This document shows positions 29,887 to 39,112 of a stretch of 64,000 nt of DNA, one piece after another (the stretch's first letter is position 1; the number at the start of each line of letters is the position of its first letter). This stretch comes from Flavobacterium sp. (lineage in GTDB: Bacteria > Bacteroidota > Bacteroidia > Flavobacteriales > Flavobacteriaceae). Both the position numbers and the translations under genes were made by a program. The notes under the pieces were generated by a model that was given only the letters and a program-made list of their open reading frames with translations, searched no databases and had not been told where the DNA came from. The DNA lies in contig CP051546.1 of NCBI GenBank assembly GCA_012837155.1, positions 1,963,075 to 2,027,074 on the forward strand, read 5' to 3'.

Positions 29887-31172
29887 TTGAGAACCTCGAT
29901 TCATAAAAGTATTCAAATCCAATCCAATTCAAGCAACAACTATTGACTTGGTCTCAACAATTTCGAGAAGTTGTTTTTATGGATAGCAACGATTATCAAC
30001 AAAACTATTCAAGCTACGATTGCATTCTTGCAGTCGACGCATTTACAGCTATAAAAACAGATTATCACAATGCTTTCGAAGATTTAAAACACTACCAGCA
30101 AAGTGCAAAAGACTGGCTTTTTGGTTATTTGTCCTATGATTTAAAAAACAACATCGAAATTTTACAATCCAATAATTTTGATGGATTAGATTTTCCAGAT
30201 TTGTTTTTCTTTCAACCCAAAAAAATATTTTTATTGAAAGGAAATGAGCTCGAAATTCATTACCTAAATATGTGCGTTGAGGAAATGGAATCAGATTTTG
30301 AGGAAATAGTTGCTACCCAAGAGTCAAGAATCAAACCTCAAGAAATACCTATAATTCAGCAACGAATTTCTAAAGAAAACTACCTAGAAAAGGCATCAAA
30401 AATCCTTGAACATATTCATCGAGGAGATATTTATGAAGCTAATTTTTGTATGGAATTTTATGTCGAAAACGCCATCATCAATCCATTGGAAAAATTTCAA
30501 AAACTCAACGAAATTTCAAAACCGCCACTCGCTGTTTACTTCAAAAATAACAAACAATTTTTTACTTTGTGCCTCTCCGGAACGATATTTAAAAAGGAAG
30601 GCGAATTGCTTATTTCTCAGCCAATAAAAGGAACATCGAAGCGATTTATTGATCCCATCGAGGATGAAAAATCAAGATATAAACTGGTTAATGACAAAAA
30701 AGAACGCACCGAAAACATCATGATTACGGACTTAGTTCGGAATGATTTGTCAAAAACAGCTCAAAAAGGCTCTGTTAAGGTGGAAGAATTATGCGGTATT
30801 TACTCTTTCGAACAAGTGCATCAAATGATTTCGACGATTACCTCAAAATTAGACAGTCAGTATTCAGTCATTGATGCCATCAAAACTACATTTCCTATGG
30901 GAAGCATGACGGGAACTCCAAAAGTTTCAGTCATGAAAATTATCGAAGAAATCGAAGAAACTAAAAGAGGCTTATATAGTGGTGCTGTTGGTTATTTTGA
31001 TCCGAACGGAAATTTTGATTTTAATGTTGTGATTCGGAGTATCTTGTACAATCAAGAAAATAAATATGTTTCTTTTTCCGTAGGAAGTGCTTTAACTTCT
31101 CAATCTATTCTAGAAAAGGAATATGAAGAATGTTTGCTCAAGGCAAAAGCCATGCGAGACGTTTTGAGTTAA
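29887..31172 (+). CDS. pabB: Aminodeoxychorismate synthase component I PabB (frameshifted)
   Basis: Chorismate-binding enzyme for p-aminobenzoate, the folate precursor. Core motifs: IHRGDIYEANFCMEF, SQPIKGTSKR, TENIMITDLVRNDLSK, PMGSMTGTPKV and GLYSGAVGYFDPNG. A T is missing near 29942; the repaired frame starts at a TTG at 29887 (RTSIHKSIQIQ) and gives 428 residues. A TATTTTTG -7-like box sits at 29855-29862. The order pabB-tilS is what I expect in flavobacteria. An anthranilate synthase cannot be fully excluded. Confidence 0.88.
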
Positions 31173-31245
31173 ATGGTGGTCTTACAGATTATTAATACCC
31201 GAAAATTAAATGCTTTTTTTCTCCATAAAATAACTAAATTTGAAG

Positions 31246-32551
31246 ATGCTGCAAAAATTTCAAAATCATATTCTCAAAACTTTCGTTTTCTAGATGAAAA
31301 AAAACTCCTTTTAGCCGTAAGTGGTGGCTTGGACAGCATGGTTATGGTAGATTTATTTCGTAAAATGAATGCTGAAATTGCAATCGCCCATTGTAATTTT
31401 CAATTGCGGGGGATAGAGAGTTTTGGAGATCTGCATTTTGTTCAAAATTTTGCCGAAACCAATAAAATTCAGTCATTTACAACTCTATTTGACACAGAGG
31501 CTTTTGCCAAAGAGTATAAACTTTCGACTCAGGTTGCTGCTCGCAAGCTCCGCTACAATTGGTTTTACGAATTATTAGAAACTAAAAATTACGACTATAT
31601 TTTGACGGCTCATCATGCCGATGACAATTTAGAAACCTTTTTTATCAACATTATTCGGGGAACCGGATTAGATGGACTTACTGGAATTCCTGCCCAAAAT
31701 GATAAAATCATTCGCCCACTACTCCTGTTTTCTCGTCAGGAGATAGAAAATTATGCGAAAATAAATCATATCGAATGGAGAGAAGATAGCAGCAATGCCT
31801 CGAATAAGTACTTGCGGAATAAAATTAGGCATAATTTAGTTCCGATTTTGAAAGAATTAAATCCAGATTTCCTTTCTTCCTTTCAAAAAGTTCAATCCTA
31901 TTTGCAAGAATCTCAAGAGATGGTCGAAGATGCGTCGATTATGATTTATCAACAGGTAGCAAAAGAAATTGGGGAGGCTATTTATTTTGACTTGAATCAA
32001 TTAAAAAAAATACCCAATTACAAATCTTATTTGTACCATTGGCTTAGTGAATTCGAGTTTTCAGCATGGGATGCTATTTATGATTTAGTTGAAAGTCAAT
32101 CAGGGAAACAAGTATTTTCAGATGAATTTAGACTGTTAAAAACAGAGATTTTTTAATCTTGAGTTCCATAAATTCGATAGATGAAAACGAAGAATATTCC
32201 GTTGATAAAATACAAAAGAGGCTGAAAATCCCATAAATTTTCGTTTTGTAATGTAGACGACATTTCCATAGAACCAAATGCAGCTATATTTGTCGATGAG
32301 GACAAGTTGCAATTTCCTTTGGTTTTGAGGCATTGGAGGGAAGGAGATATTTTTCAACCTTTTGGAATGGGAGGGAAATCAAAAAGATAAGTAAAATTTT
32401 TAAAGACGAAAAACTATCTTTAATCGAAAAAGAAAGCATTTGGCTTTTATGTTCTGAAAATAAAATTGTTTGGATCGTTGGAATCCGACAGGATGAGCGT
32501 TTTAAAATAGTAGATACAACAAAAAATATTCTTAAAATACAATTGGAATAA
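31246..32551 (+). CDS. tilS: tRNA(Ile)-lysidine synthase TilS (five frameshifts)
   Basis: Essential enzyme that changes the wobble C of a tRNA(Ile) to lysidine. PP-loop motif LLLAVSGGLDSMVMVDLF, then HCNFQLRG, TAHHADDNLETFF and RNKIRH. The ATG at 31246 gives MLQKFQNHILKTF, a usual start; an open frame running further upstream is accidental. Bases are missing near 31284, 32136, 32235, 32253 and 32383, always in A, T or C runs; repair gives one 436-residue protein ending with the C-terminal LRHWREGDIFQPFGMGGKSK domain. Since tilS is essential, five lesions in one copy point to sequence error. Confidence 0.92.
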
Positions 32552-33029
32552 TGCGAAAAATTATTTTTTTATCAGTCGCTTTTTTGGCTTTTGCCAATGG
32601 AAATTCTCAAATTCTAGATCCAGTTAAGTGGACAACCAAAATAGCAAAAAAATCAAAAATAATTATTTGCTAACTTTCAACGGAATAATAGAAAAAGGTT
32701 GGCATTTGTATTCCCAATTTACCCCTGATGGAGGGCCATTACCTCTAGAAATTATTTTCAAAAACCAGAAAGGAAACTTCGATTTAGTTGGCAAAGCCAA
32801 AGAAGGAAAAACGACCACAGCTTATAATGATGTATTCAAAGTAAATGAAACTTTCTTTGTAAAAAGTGCGCAGATTCAGCAAGAAATTACTATAAAAAAT
32901 CCAAAAATTTCGAATGTCGAAGTTGTCTTAAACTACCAAGTTTGTAAAGATGCTTGCGTTAATTTAGAGAAGAAATTCAGGTTTATTATCCCTTCAGTTT
33001 CGATAGAAAAGGTTAAGAAAAAGCAGTAA
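32551..33029 (+). CDS. Stand-alone DsbD N-terminal (periplasmic) domain protein (frameshifted)
   Basis: A 159-residue exported protein whose ATG overlaps the tilS stop (TAATG). Signal peptide MRKIIFLSVAFLAFANGNSQ, then a domain like that of the periplasmic N-terminus of DsbD (LDPVKWTTKIAKKSKNNYLL, GWHLYSQFTPDGGPLPLEI, LNYQVCKDACVN with two cysteines). One A is missing near 32661. Full-length DsbD also has eight membrane helices and a thioredoxin domain; here the gene stops after about 160 residues and no remainder follows. Either it is a naturally short paralogue or a truncated dsbD next to the polyketide cluster. Confidence 0.75.
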
Positions 33030-33124
33030 AATTAGTACTTTCAGCAGATTAACGAACTGTTTTTACAACTAATTCAGAAGGGTTGACAACAAAAAATGTT
33101 TAAAATCATTAAATTTTCAATCCT

Positions 33125-34261
33125 ATGGAAACAAACTTCGATGTTGTAATTATTGGTGGGGGATTGGCTGGTTTGACAAGTGCTATTTATTTATCAAATT
33201 GGGGTTTAAAAGTTACTGTTATTGAAAAAAACCAATTTCCAAAACATAAGGTTTGTGGGGAATATATTTCTAATGAAGTCTTCCCTTTTTTGGAATCATT
33301 AGAACTAAAAATTTTTGATTTAAGCCCGTCAATCATCAACAAATTAGAGTTTTCTACTGCCAACGGAAAAGTTATTTCGTGCCTATTGCCACTTGGAGGA
33401 TTCGGAATAAGTCGCTACGTTTTGGATAATTATCTTTACGGAAAAGCCAAAGAAAACGGATGTCGAATTGTTCAGGATTCTGTGGATACCATTCATTTTA
33501 TAGAAGACCAATTTATTATTACGACCTCTAATAATCTCATGTTTAAATCCAAAATAGCGATTGGTGCTTTTGGAAAACGTGCCACGATTGACCAAAAACT
33601 CAATCGCAATTTCATTCAAAAAAAAGCAAATTGGCTAGCAATAAAAGCCCATTATTCGGGCAATTTTCCAAATAATTTAGTTGGTTTACACAACTTTAAA
33701 GGAGGTTATTGCGGAATTTCTAAAGTTGAAGACAATAAAATAAATATTTGTTACCTTGTTCATTATGATATTTTCAAACAATACAAGAATATTGAGGAAT
33801 TTCAGTTGAAAGTACTAATAAGAAATCCAAATTTAAAAGCAATTTTTGAAAAAACTACGTCTATTTTTGAAAAACCTATAACGATAAGCCAGATTTCTTT
33901 CGAGAAAAAAACTGCCGTCGAAAACCATATTTTGATGATTGGAGATACCGCTGGACTAATTCATCCTTTGTGTGGCAATGGTATGGCAATGGCGATTCAT
34001 AGTGCAAAAATAGCTTCTGAATTATGTGTGGCTTTTTTGGATAATAAAATACGTTCCAGAAAAGAATTAGAAGATACATATAAAAAGGAATGGAACAAAA
34101 ATTTCAGAAACCGACTGGCAATGGGACGTTTCTTATCGAAAATAGTGCAACATGAAAAATGGGCAAACCTTCTTATGCAATTCGTATCGCTATTCCCGTC
34201 ATTATTGCCTATCATTATAAAAAAAACGCATGGTAAACCCATAATTTTAATCCCTAGATGA
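33125..34261 (+). CDS. FAD-dependent oxidoreductase of the type III PKS cluster
   Basis: A 378-residue flavoprotein of the geranylgeranyl-reductase/hydroxylase group. FAD motif DVVIIGGGLAGLTSAIYLSN, then VCGEYISNEVFPFLESL, GGFGISRYVLDNYL and the second FAD motif LMIGDTAGLIHPLCGNGMAM. It overlaps the methyltransferase gene by four bases (ATGA). In comparable clusters (Streptomyces srs) a flavoprotein hydroxylates the resorcinol ring; that role is inferred here. Confidence 0.85.
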   Translation: METNFDVVIIGGGLAGLTSAIYLSNWGLKVTVIEKNQFPKHKVCGEYISNEVFPFLESLELKIFDLSPSIINKLEFSTANGKVISCLLPLGGFGISRYVLDNYLYGKAKENGCRIVQDSVDTIHFIEDQFIITTSNNLMFKSKIAIGAFGKRATIDQKLNRNFIQKKANWLAIKAHYSGNFPNNLVGLHNFKGGYCGISKVEDNKINICYLVHYDIFKQYKNIEEFQLKVLIRNPNLKAIFEKTTSIFEKPITISQISFEKKTAVENHILMIGDTAGLIHPLCGNGMAMAIHSAKIASELCVAFLDNKIRSRKELEDTYKKEWNKNFRNRLAMGRFLSKIVQHEKWANLLMQFVSLFPSLLPIIIKKTHGKPIILIPR

Positions 34262-34970
34262 TTGTAAACACAAATATAGATCAGACGAACCCGAAATCAT
34301 GGATGATTTTGCTATGGAAGGCGAGGTCTTGCGTGATGCCTTGGATAAAATCGCCAAAATTAATCAATTGCTAGGGGGAAACCAGCTAACTTTACAAGCA
34401 GTGAAAGATTTAACACGAAGGATTTCAAATCAATCTGAAATTACAATTGTTGACGTTGGCTGTGGTAATGGAGATATGTTGAGAGCATTGGCAAACTATG
34501 GATTGAAAAATAAGTTAAATCTTCGATTAATCGGAATTGATGCTAATAATTTTACGATTAATCATGCTAGGAAATTATCAGAGAATTATTCGAATATTGA
34601 TTTTAAGTGCGCGAATATTTTTGATGAATCTTTAGAAGAATTAAAATGTGATATAATCCTGTGCACTTTGACATTACATCATTTTAAAAAAAATGAAATT
34701 CTACAATTAATGACTATTTTTTATACCAATTCAAAGATTGGTGTTGCTATAAATGATTTGCACAGAAGCGCATTAGCTTACCGATTATTTCAGGTAGTAT
34801 GCTTCGTTTTTCGGTTGAATGCAATGTCAAGGAAAGATGGATTACTTTCAATTTTAAGAGGATTTAAAAAAGAAGAATTGGTCAGTTTTTCAGAAAAATT
34901 ACATTTTACCAACTATAAAGTGCAATGGAAATGGGCTTTTCGTTATCAATGGATAATTTTAAAACTATGA
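34258..34970 (+). CDS. SAM-dependent methyltransferase of the type III PKS cluster (frameshifted)
   Basis: A 237-residue class I methyltransferase. Motif I is ITIVDVGCGNGDMLRAL, acidic residue in LIGIDANNF, and DIILCTLTLHHFKKNE. One A is missing near 34277; repair gives the start MIVNTKYRSDEPEIMDDFAM. It is four-base overlapped with the genes on both sides, so it is firmly part of the cluster and a likely tailoring enzyme for the polyketide ring, like SrsB. Confidence 0.86.
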
Positions 34971-36018
34971 GTGTAAAAATTAAATGTGTTTCAAAGCAAT
35001 TGCCCAAGTATTCGCGAACGACCGAAGAAATAATTCCGTTTTAGATTCATGGCTCATTGGGCAAGATGCTCGTTTTGTTAGGAAAGTTAAGAAAATTTTT
35101 GAAGGAGCAGCGGTTGATAAACGCTATTCAATTATGGATCCTATCGCCGTTTTTACGAATAGTTCTTTTGAAGAGCGAAATGATATTTACGTTCGAGAAG
35201 TCATAGATTTAGGCGAAAAAGTATTAGAAAAAGCATTAGCAAAGTCAAATTGGAAACCTGAAGATTTAGATTTTATTATTACTGTAAGTTGCACCGGAAT
35301 TATGATTCCTTCATTAGATGCTTATTTGATTAATAAATTAAATTTACGTCAGGATATTGTTAGACTTCCCGTAACCGAAATGGGCTGTGCGGCGGGAATT
35401 TCCGGGATTATTTATGCTAAAAATTTCTTGAAGGCAAATCCCGAAAAACGAGCAGCAGTTATTGCTGTCGAAAGTCCTACGGCTACGTTTCAACTCGATG
35501 ATTTTTCGATGGCAAATATAGTCAGTGCTGCAATTTTTGGAGACGGCGCTGCCTGTGTTTTACTATCCTCACATAGCGCTGATGACGGGCCTGAAATTTT
35601 AGACGAAGAAATGTATCATTTTTATAATTCAGAGCACTTAATGGGATTTAAGCTTACTAATTCAGGCTTGCAAATGATTTTAGATATTGATGTTCCTGCA
35701 ACTATTTCGTCTCATTTTCAAGGAATTATTAATCCGTTTTTGGTAAAAAATAAGTTGAAAATAGAAGATTTAGATCATTTAATTTTTCATCCTGGAGGTA
35801 AAAAAATTGTTCAAACAGTTGAAAGTTTATTTTTAGATTTGGGTAAAAACATTGAGGATACAAAGGAAGTATTGCGATTGTATGGCAATATGTCGAGTGC
35901 TACTGTTTTGTATGTTTTAGAACAAATCATGGATGCTGAGCCTAAAAAAGGTTCAAAAGGATTAATGTTGAGTTTTGGTCCCGGGTTTTCGGCTCAAAAA
36001 ATTTTATTACAGTTTTAG
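34967..36018 (+). CDS. Type III polyketide synthase (frameshifted)
   Basis: Chalcone/stilbene synthase superfamily enzyme that extends an acyl starter with malonyl units and cyclises it. Catalytic Cys in VTEMGCAAGISG, His in LIFHPGGKK and Asn in YGNMSSATVLY are all present. The ATG at 34967 gives SVKIKCVSKQLPKYSRTTEE. A T is missing near 35042; repair gives IIPFLDSWLIG and 350 residues, the usual length. The product is probably an alkylresorcinol or alkylpyrone type lipid; which one cannot be read from sequence. Confidence 0.93.
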
Positions 36019-36054
36019 AGTGAGCTAGAATTTCAAAAAGAGCAAATTGACACT

Positions 36055-36482
36055 ATGACAAAACAAGAAATTATAGCAAAATTACCGTATTCGAAACCGT
36101 TTTTGTTTGTGAACGAATTGTTACATATAGATCAAAATGGAGTAGAAGGCATTTATACTTTTGATGAAAATTTAGATTTTTATAAGGGGCATTTTAAGGA
36201 AAATCCTGTTACGCCAGGGGTAATTTTAACGGAAGTTATGGCGCAAATAGGATTGGTTTGCTTGGGAATTTATTTGCTAAATGGTAGATTTAATAAAAGA
36301 CTTCAATTGCTTTAGCATCAACGGAAATAGAATTTTTAAAGCCTGTATTTCCAAATGAAAAAGTAACTGTGTTTTCAGAAAAAATATATTTTAGATTTGG
36401 CAAATTAAAATGCAAAGTCAAGATGCTGAATCAGCATGGAGAAGAGGTTTGCTGCGGAACAATTGCAGGAATGATTGTTTAA
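36055..36482 (+). CDS. FabZ/FabA-like 3-hydroxyacyl-ACP dehydratase, hotdog fold (frameshifted)
   Basis: A 142-residue hotdog-fold protein. The active-site His lies in YKGHFKENPVTPGVILTE and the acidic residue in TEVMAQIGLVC. One A is missing near 36302; repair gives FNKKTSIALASTEIEFLKP and the C-terminal strands ending CCGTIAGMIV. In the cluster it would support chain reduction of the acyl starter on the dedicated carrier protein. Confidence 0.85.
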
Positions 36483-36492
36483 CTAATTGTAT

Positions 36493-37764
36493 ATGAATAA
36501 ACGTGTCGTAATTACAGGTCTTGGCGTTGTTGCTCCAAATGGAGTGGGGCTAGATGCGTTTACTAATGCTATAAAAAAAGGAATTTCAGGCATTAAACAC
36601 GATGCGGAATTAGAACGATTGCAATTTTCCTGTCAAATTGCTGGAAAACCTGAAATTTCTAAGGAGTTCTCTCTTCGCTATTTTTCAGAATTAGAATTGC
36701 GAAATTTTAACTCATCGGGCATCTTGTATGGTGTAATTGCTGGAATTGATGCTTGGAAAGATGCTGGATTAGCAATAGAAAACAACGAAGAACCTGATTG
36801 GGATAGTGGAACCATTTTTGGCACAGGAACTTCTGGAATTGATAAATTTAGAGAAAGTATCTATAAAATTGATGATTTTCAAACCCGAAGACTAGGGAGC
36901 ACGGCTGTGGCACAGACCATGAATAGTGGTGTGAGTGCTTACTTGGGCGGAAAATTAGGATTAGGAAATCAGGTAACTACAAATTCTTCTGCCTGTACAA
37001 CGGGAACAGAAAGTATTTTAATGGCTTTTGAAAGGATTAAATCAGGACAAGCTAAGCGAATTTTAGCAGGGAGCACGAGTGATTCAGGGCCGTATATTTG
37101 GGGAGGATTTGACGCAATGAAGGTATGCACTTTTAAGCATAACGAAACACCAGAACAAGGTTCAAGACCAATGAGCATAAGTGCTTCTGGATTTGTCCCT
37201 GGGAGTGGAGCAGGAGCTTTAGTTTTAGAAGATTTAGAAATTGCCTTGGCTCGTGGAGCAAATATTTATGCAGAAATTCTTGGAGGAAACTTAAATTCTG
37301 GAGGTCAACGAGGAATTGGAACGATGACGGCTCCAAATCCAGTTGCTGTACAAAAATGCATTAGAAAGGCATTGGAAAATGCTGAAATTCATGCCAATGA
37401 AATAGATGCTATAAACGGCCATTTAACTGCAACTTCAAAGGATAGTTTAGAAATTCAAAATTGGAGTCAAGCCTTGAATCGAAAAGGAATTAATTTTCCG
37501 TACATCAACTCACTAAAATCAATGGTTGGGCATTGTTTGTCAGGAGCAGGAAGTATTGAGAGCGTTGCTTCGGTTTTGCAATTGCATCACGGATTCATTT
37601 TTCCAAATCGTAATTGTGAGGATATACACTCTGAAATTACCGAAATAATTGATTTAACTCGGATTCCTCAACAATTAATTGAAGAAGAATTGAATATTAT
37701 CGCAAAAGCCAGTTTTGGTTTTGGAGATGTAAATGGATGTGTTATTTTTAAAAAATTCAAATAA
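36493..37764 (+). CDS. Beta-ketoacyl-ACP synthase family protein
   Basis: A 423-residue intact FabF-like thiolase-fold condensing enzyme. Catalytic Cys in TNSSACTTGTES, His in INGHLTATSKD and His in SMVGHCLSGAGS. Starts at ATG 36493, 10 bases after the dehydratase stop. With the neighbouring carrier protein and dehydratase it suggests the cluster builds or modifies its own fatty-acyl starter. Confidence 0.92.
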   Translation: MNKRVVITGLGVVAPNGVGLDAFTNAIKKGISGIKHDAELERLQFSCQIAGKPEISKEFSLRYFSELELRNFNSSGILYGVIAGIDAWKDAGLAIENNEEPDWDSGTIFGTGTSGIDKFRESIYKIDDFQTRRLGSTAVAQTMNSGVSAYLGGKLGLGNQVTTNSSACTTGTESILMAFERIKSGQAKRILAGSTSDSGPYIWGGFDAMKVCTFKHNETPEQGSRPMSISASGFVPGSGAGALVLEDLEIALARGANIYAEILGGNLNSGGQRGIGTMTAPNPVAVQKCIRKALENAEIHANEIDAINGHLTATSKDSLEIQNWSQALNRKGINFPYINSLKSMVGHCLSGAGSIESVASVLQLHHGFIFPNRNCEDIHSEITEIIDLTRIPQQLIEEELNIIAKASFGFGDVNGCVIFKKFK

Positions 37765-37769
37765 ATTAT

Positions 37770-38023
37770 ATGAACAAACCAGAAATTATCGAGAAATTAA
37801 AAATGATTGTAGCACCTTATATCAAAAATCAGGAGGCTTTGATCATCTTACGGAAAGCACTGATTTTATTACTGATTTACAGATAAATTCGGCAAATTTA
37901 GTCGATGTTATTTTAGACATTGAAGAAGAATTTTCGATTATAATCGACAATCAATCTATGGAACGCATGCTAGACGTGAAATCAGCAATGGAAATTATTC
38001 AAACTAAATTATCCCAAGAGTGA
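37770..38023 (+). CDS. Acyl carrier protein (frameshifted)
   Basis: An 84-residue carrier protein, MNKPEIIEKLKMIVAPYI, with the conserved second helix INSANLVDVILDIEEEF. This aligns to the phosphopantetheine site of standard carriers, with the Ser kept but the usual DSL reading NSA. One T is missing near 37843 (NQEAFDHLTEST on repair). Lies five bases after the ketosynthase and overlaps the transferase that likely activates it. Confidence 0.85.
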
Positions 38024-38517
38024 TAGGAAATGATATTATAGATTTGGATTTAGCCCGAAAAGAAAGCAATTGGAAAAGACACGGTTTTTTAGATAAAATT
38101 TTTACAAAAAAAGAACAATTGTTGATTTTAAATTCAAAAAATCCAGAGATTATGGTTTGGAATTTATGGAGTAGGAAGGAAGCTGCCTATAAAATTTATA
38201 ATCGAAATACTAAAGCCAGAGGATATTTTCCTTTGCGATTGGAATGTTTTGATTTAGAGATTGTTGACGGAAAGCATTTTGGAAAAGTAGTAATAGATGA
38301 TGCGGTATATTTTTCGAAAACAGAAATTAAATCCCAATTTATTAATACAATTGCGGTCGAAAATAGAAGTGATTTTAACAAAATAAAAATATTGAAAACG
38401 CAAAAAAAAGTTCAAAAAATCAATGGAATTCCGAGTTATTTAGACCCCGATAGTTTGGTTCTAAAGCCAATGTCTATTAGCCATCACGGTAGGTTTGAAC
38501 AAATTATTGTTATCTAA
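38020..38517 (+). CDS. 4'-phosphopantetheinyl transferase superfamily protein
   Basis: A 165-residue protein with the AcpS-type signatures MIGNDIIDLDLARKES (metal-binding Asp) and NLWSRKEAAYKIY. It should load phosphopantetheine from CoA onto the cluster's own carrier protein. The GTG start at 38020 overlaps the carrier stop (GTGA), indicating translational coupling. Its end overlaps the convergent exonuclease gene by four bases and closes the cluster. Confidence 0.88.
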   Translation: MIGNDIIDLDLARKESNWKRHGFLDKIFTKKEQLLILNSKNPEIMVWNLWSRKEAAYKIYNRNTKARGYFPLRLECFDLEIVDGKHFGKVVIDDAVYFSKTEIKSQFINTIAVENRSDFNKIKILKTQKKVQKINGIPSYLDPDSLVLKPMSISHHGRFEQIIVI

Positions 38518-39110
38518 TTTAGCCCTAATCTTGATTTTAATTTCAGGAAAAGCAAGGCGATTTTATAAGCATCTTCGGAGGACGAATTTCGGTCGCTTTT
38601 AGCAATTTTATAAATATCGCATAATTCATCAAGTGAAAATTGCTTGTTACTAATATTGTGTAGTTTTCGATACATAACATCAATATCTAAGGCTTCATTT
38701 TTTAATCTTCCGCAGGCTATTCTTTCTAATGCTTCGTTAATCATTTCTACATCAAAATCTACATGATGTCCTACTAAAACTGCATTTCCAATAAACTCAA
38801 TAAAAGTTTTAATTGCTTCATTTTCTGTGAGTTTATTCATTTTACTTTCTAAAGTAAATTCATTCAATATACCGTTATCATGAAAAAATTTATATTGGGC
38901 TATGACGATTTCAAAACTATCTCCAATAATTATGCTATTATCAATCACGGCAAAAGAACCAATAGACAAAATCACGTCCTTTTCTGGGTTTAAACCTGTG
39001 GTTTCTGTGCTAAAAACCACAAATCGCTTTGATTTCTTATCAAATTTAGAAATGTATTCTTTCCAAAATTCGGGATGTTCCCTGTTGATATTTTTTATCC
39101 AGTCTAACAT
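38514..39110 (-). CDS. DnaQ-like 3'-5' exonuclease domain protein with altered first motif
   Basis: A 198-residue DEDDh-fold protein. Motif I reads FVVFSTETTGLNP; the usual first Asp of D-x-E is Ser here. Motif II LVGHHVDFDVEMIN and the C-terminal SSEDAYKIALLFL (with Asp, but the His seems replaced by Ser) are recognisable. Catalysis may therefore be weakened or changed. It lies two bases downstream of the DUF294/CBS gene, a common pairing, so both probably act in one process. Confidence 0.8.
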   Translation of the reverse strand: MLDWIKNINREHPEFWKEYISKFDKKSKRFVVFSTETTGLNPEKDVILSIGSFAVIDNSIIIGDSFEIVIAQYKFFHDNGILNEFTLESKMNKLTENEAIKTFIEFIGNAVLVGHHVDFDVEMINEALERIACGRLKNEALDIDVMYRKLHNISNKQFSLDELCDIYKIAKSDRNSSSEDAYKIALLFLKLKSRLGLN

Positions 39111-39112
39111 AA

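Noticed and set aside
31173-31245. Upstream in-frame extension of tilS starting with ATG at 31173
   Set aside because: The true start is the ATG at 31246 in another frame, joined by a lost T near 31284; the extension does not resemble TilS.
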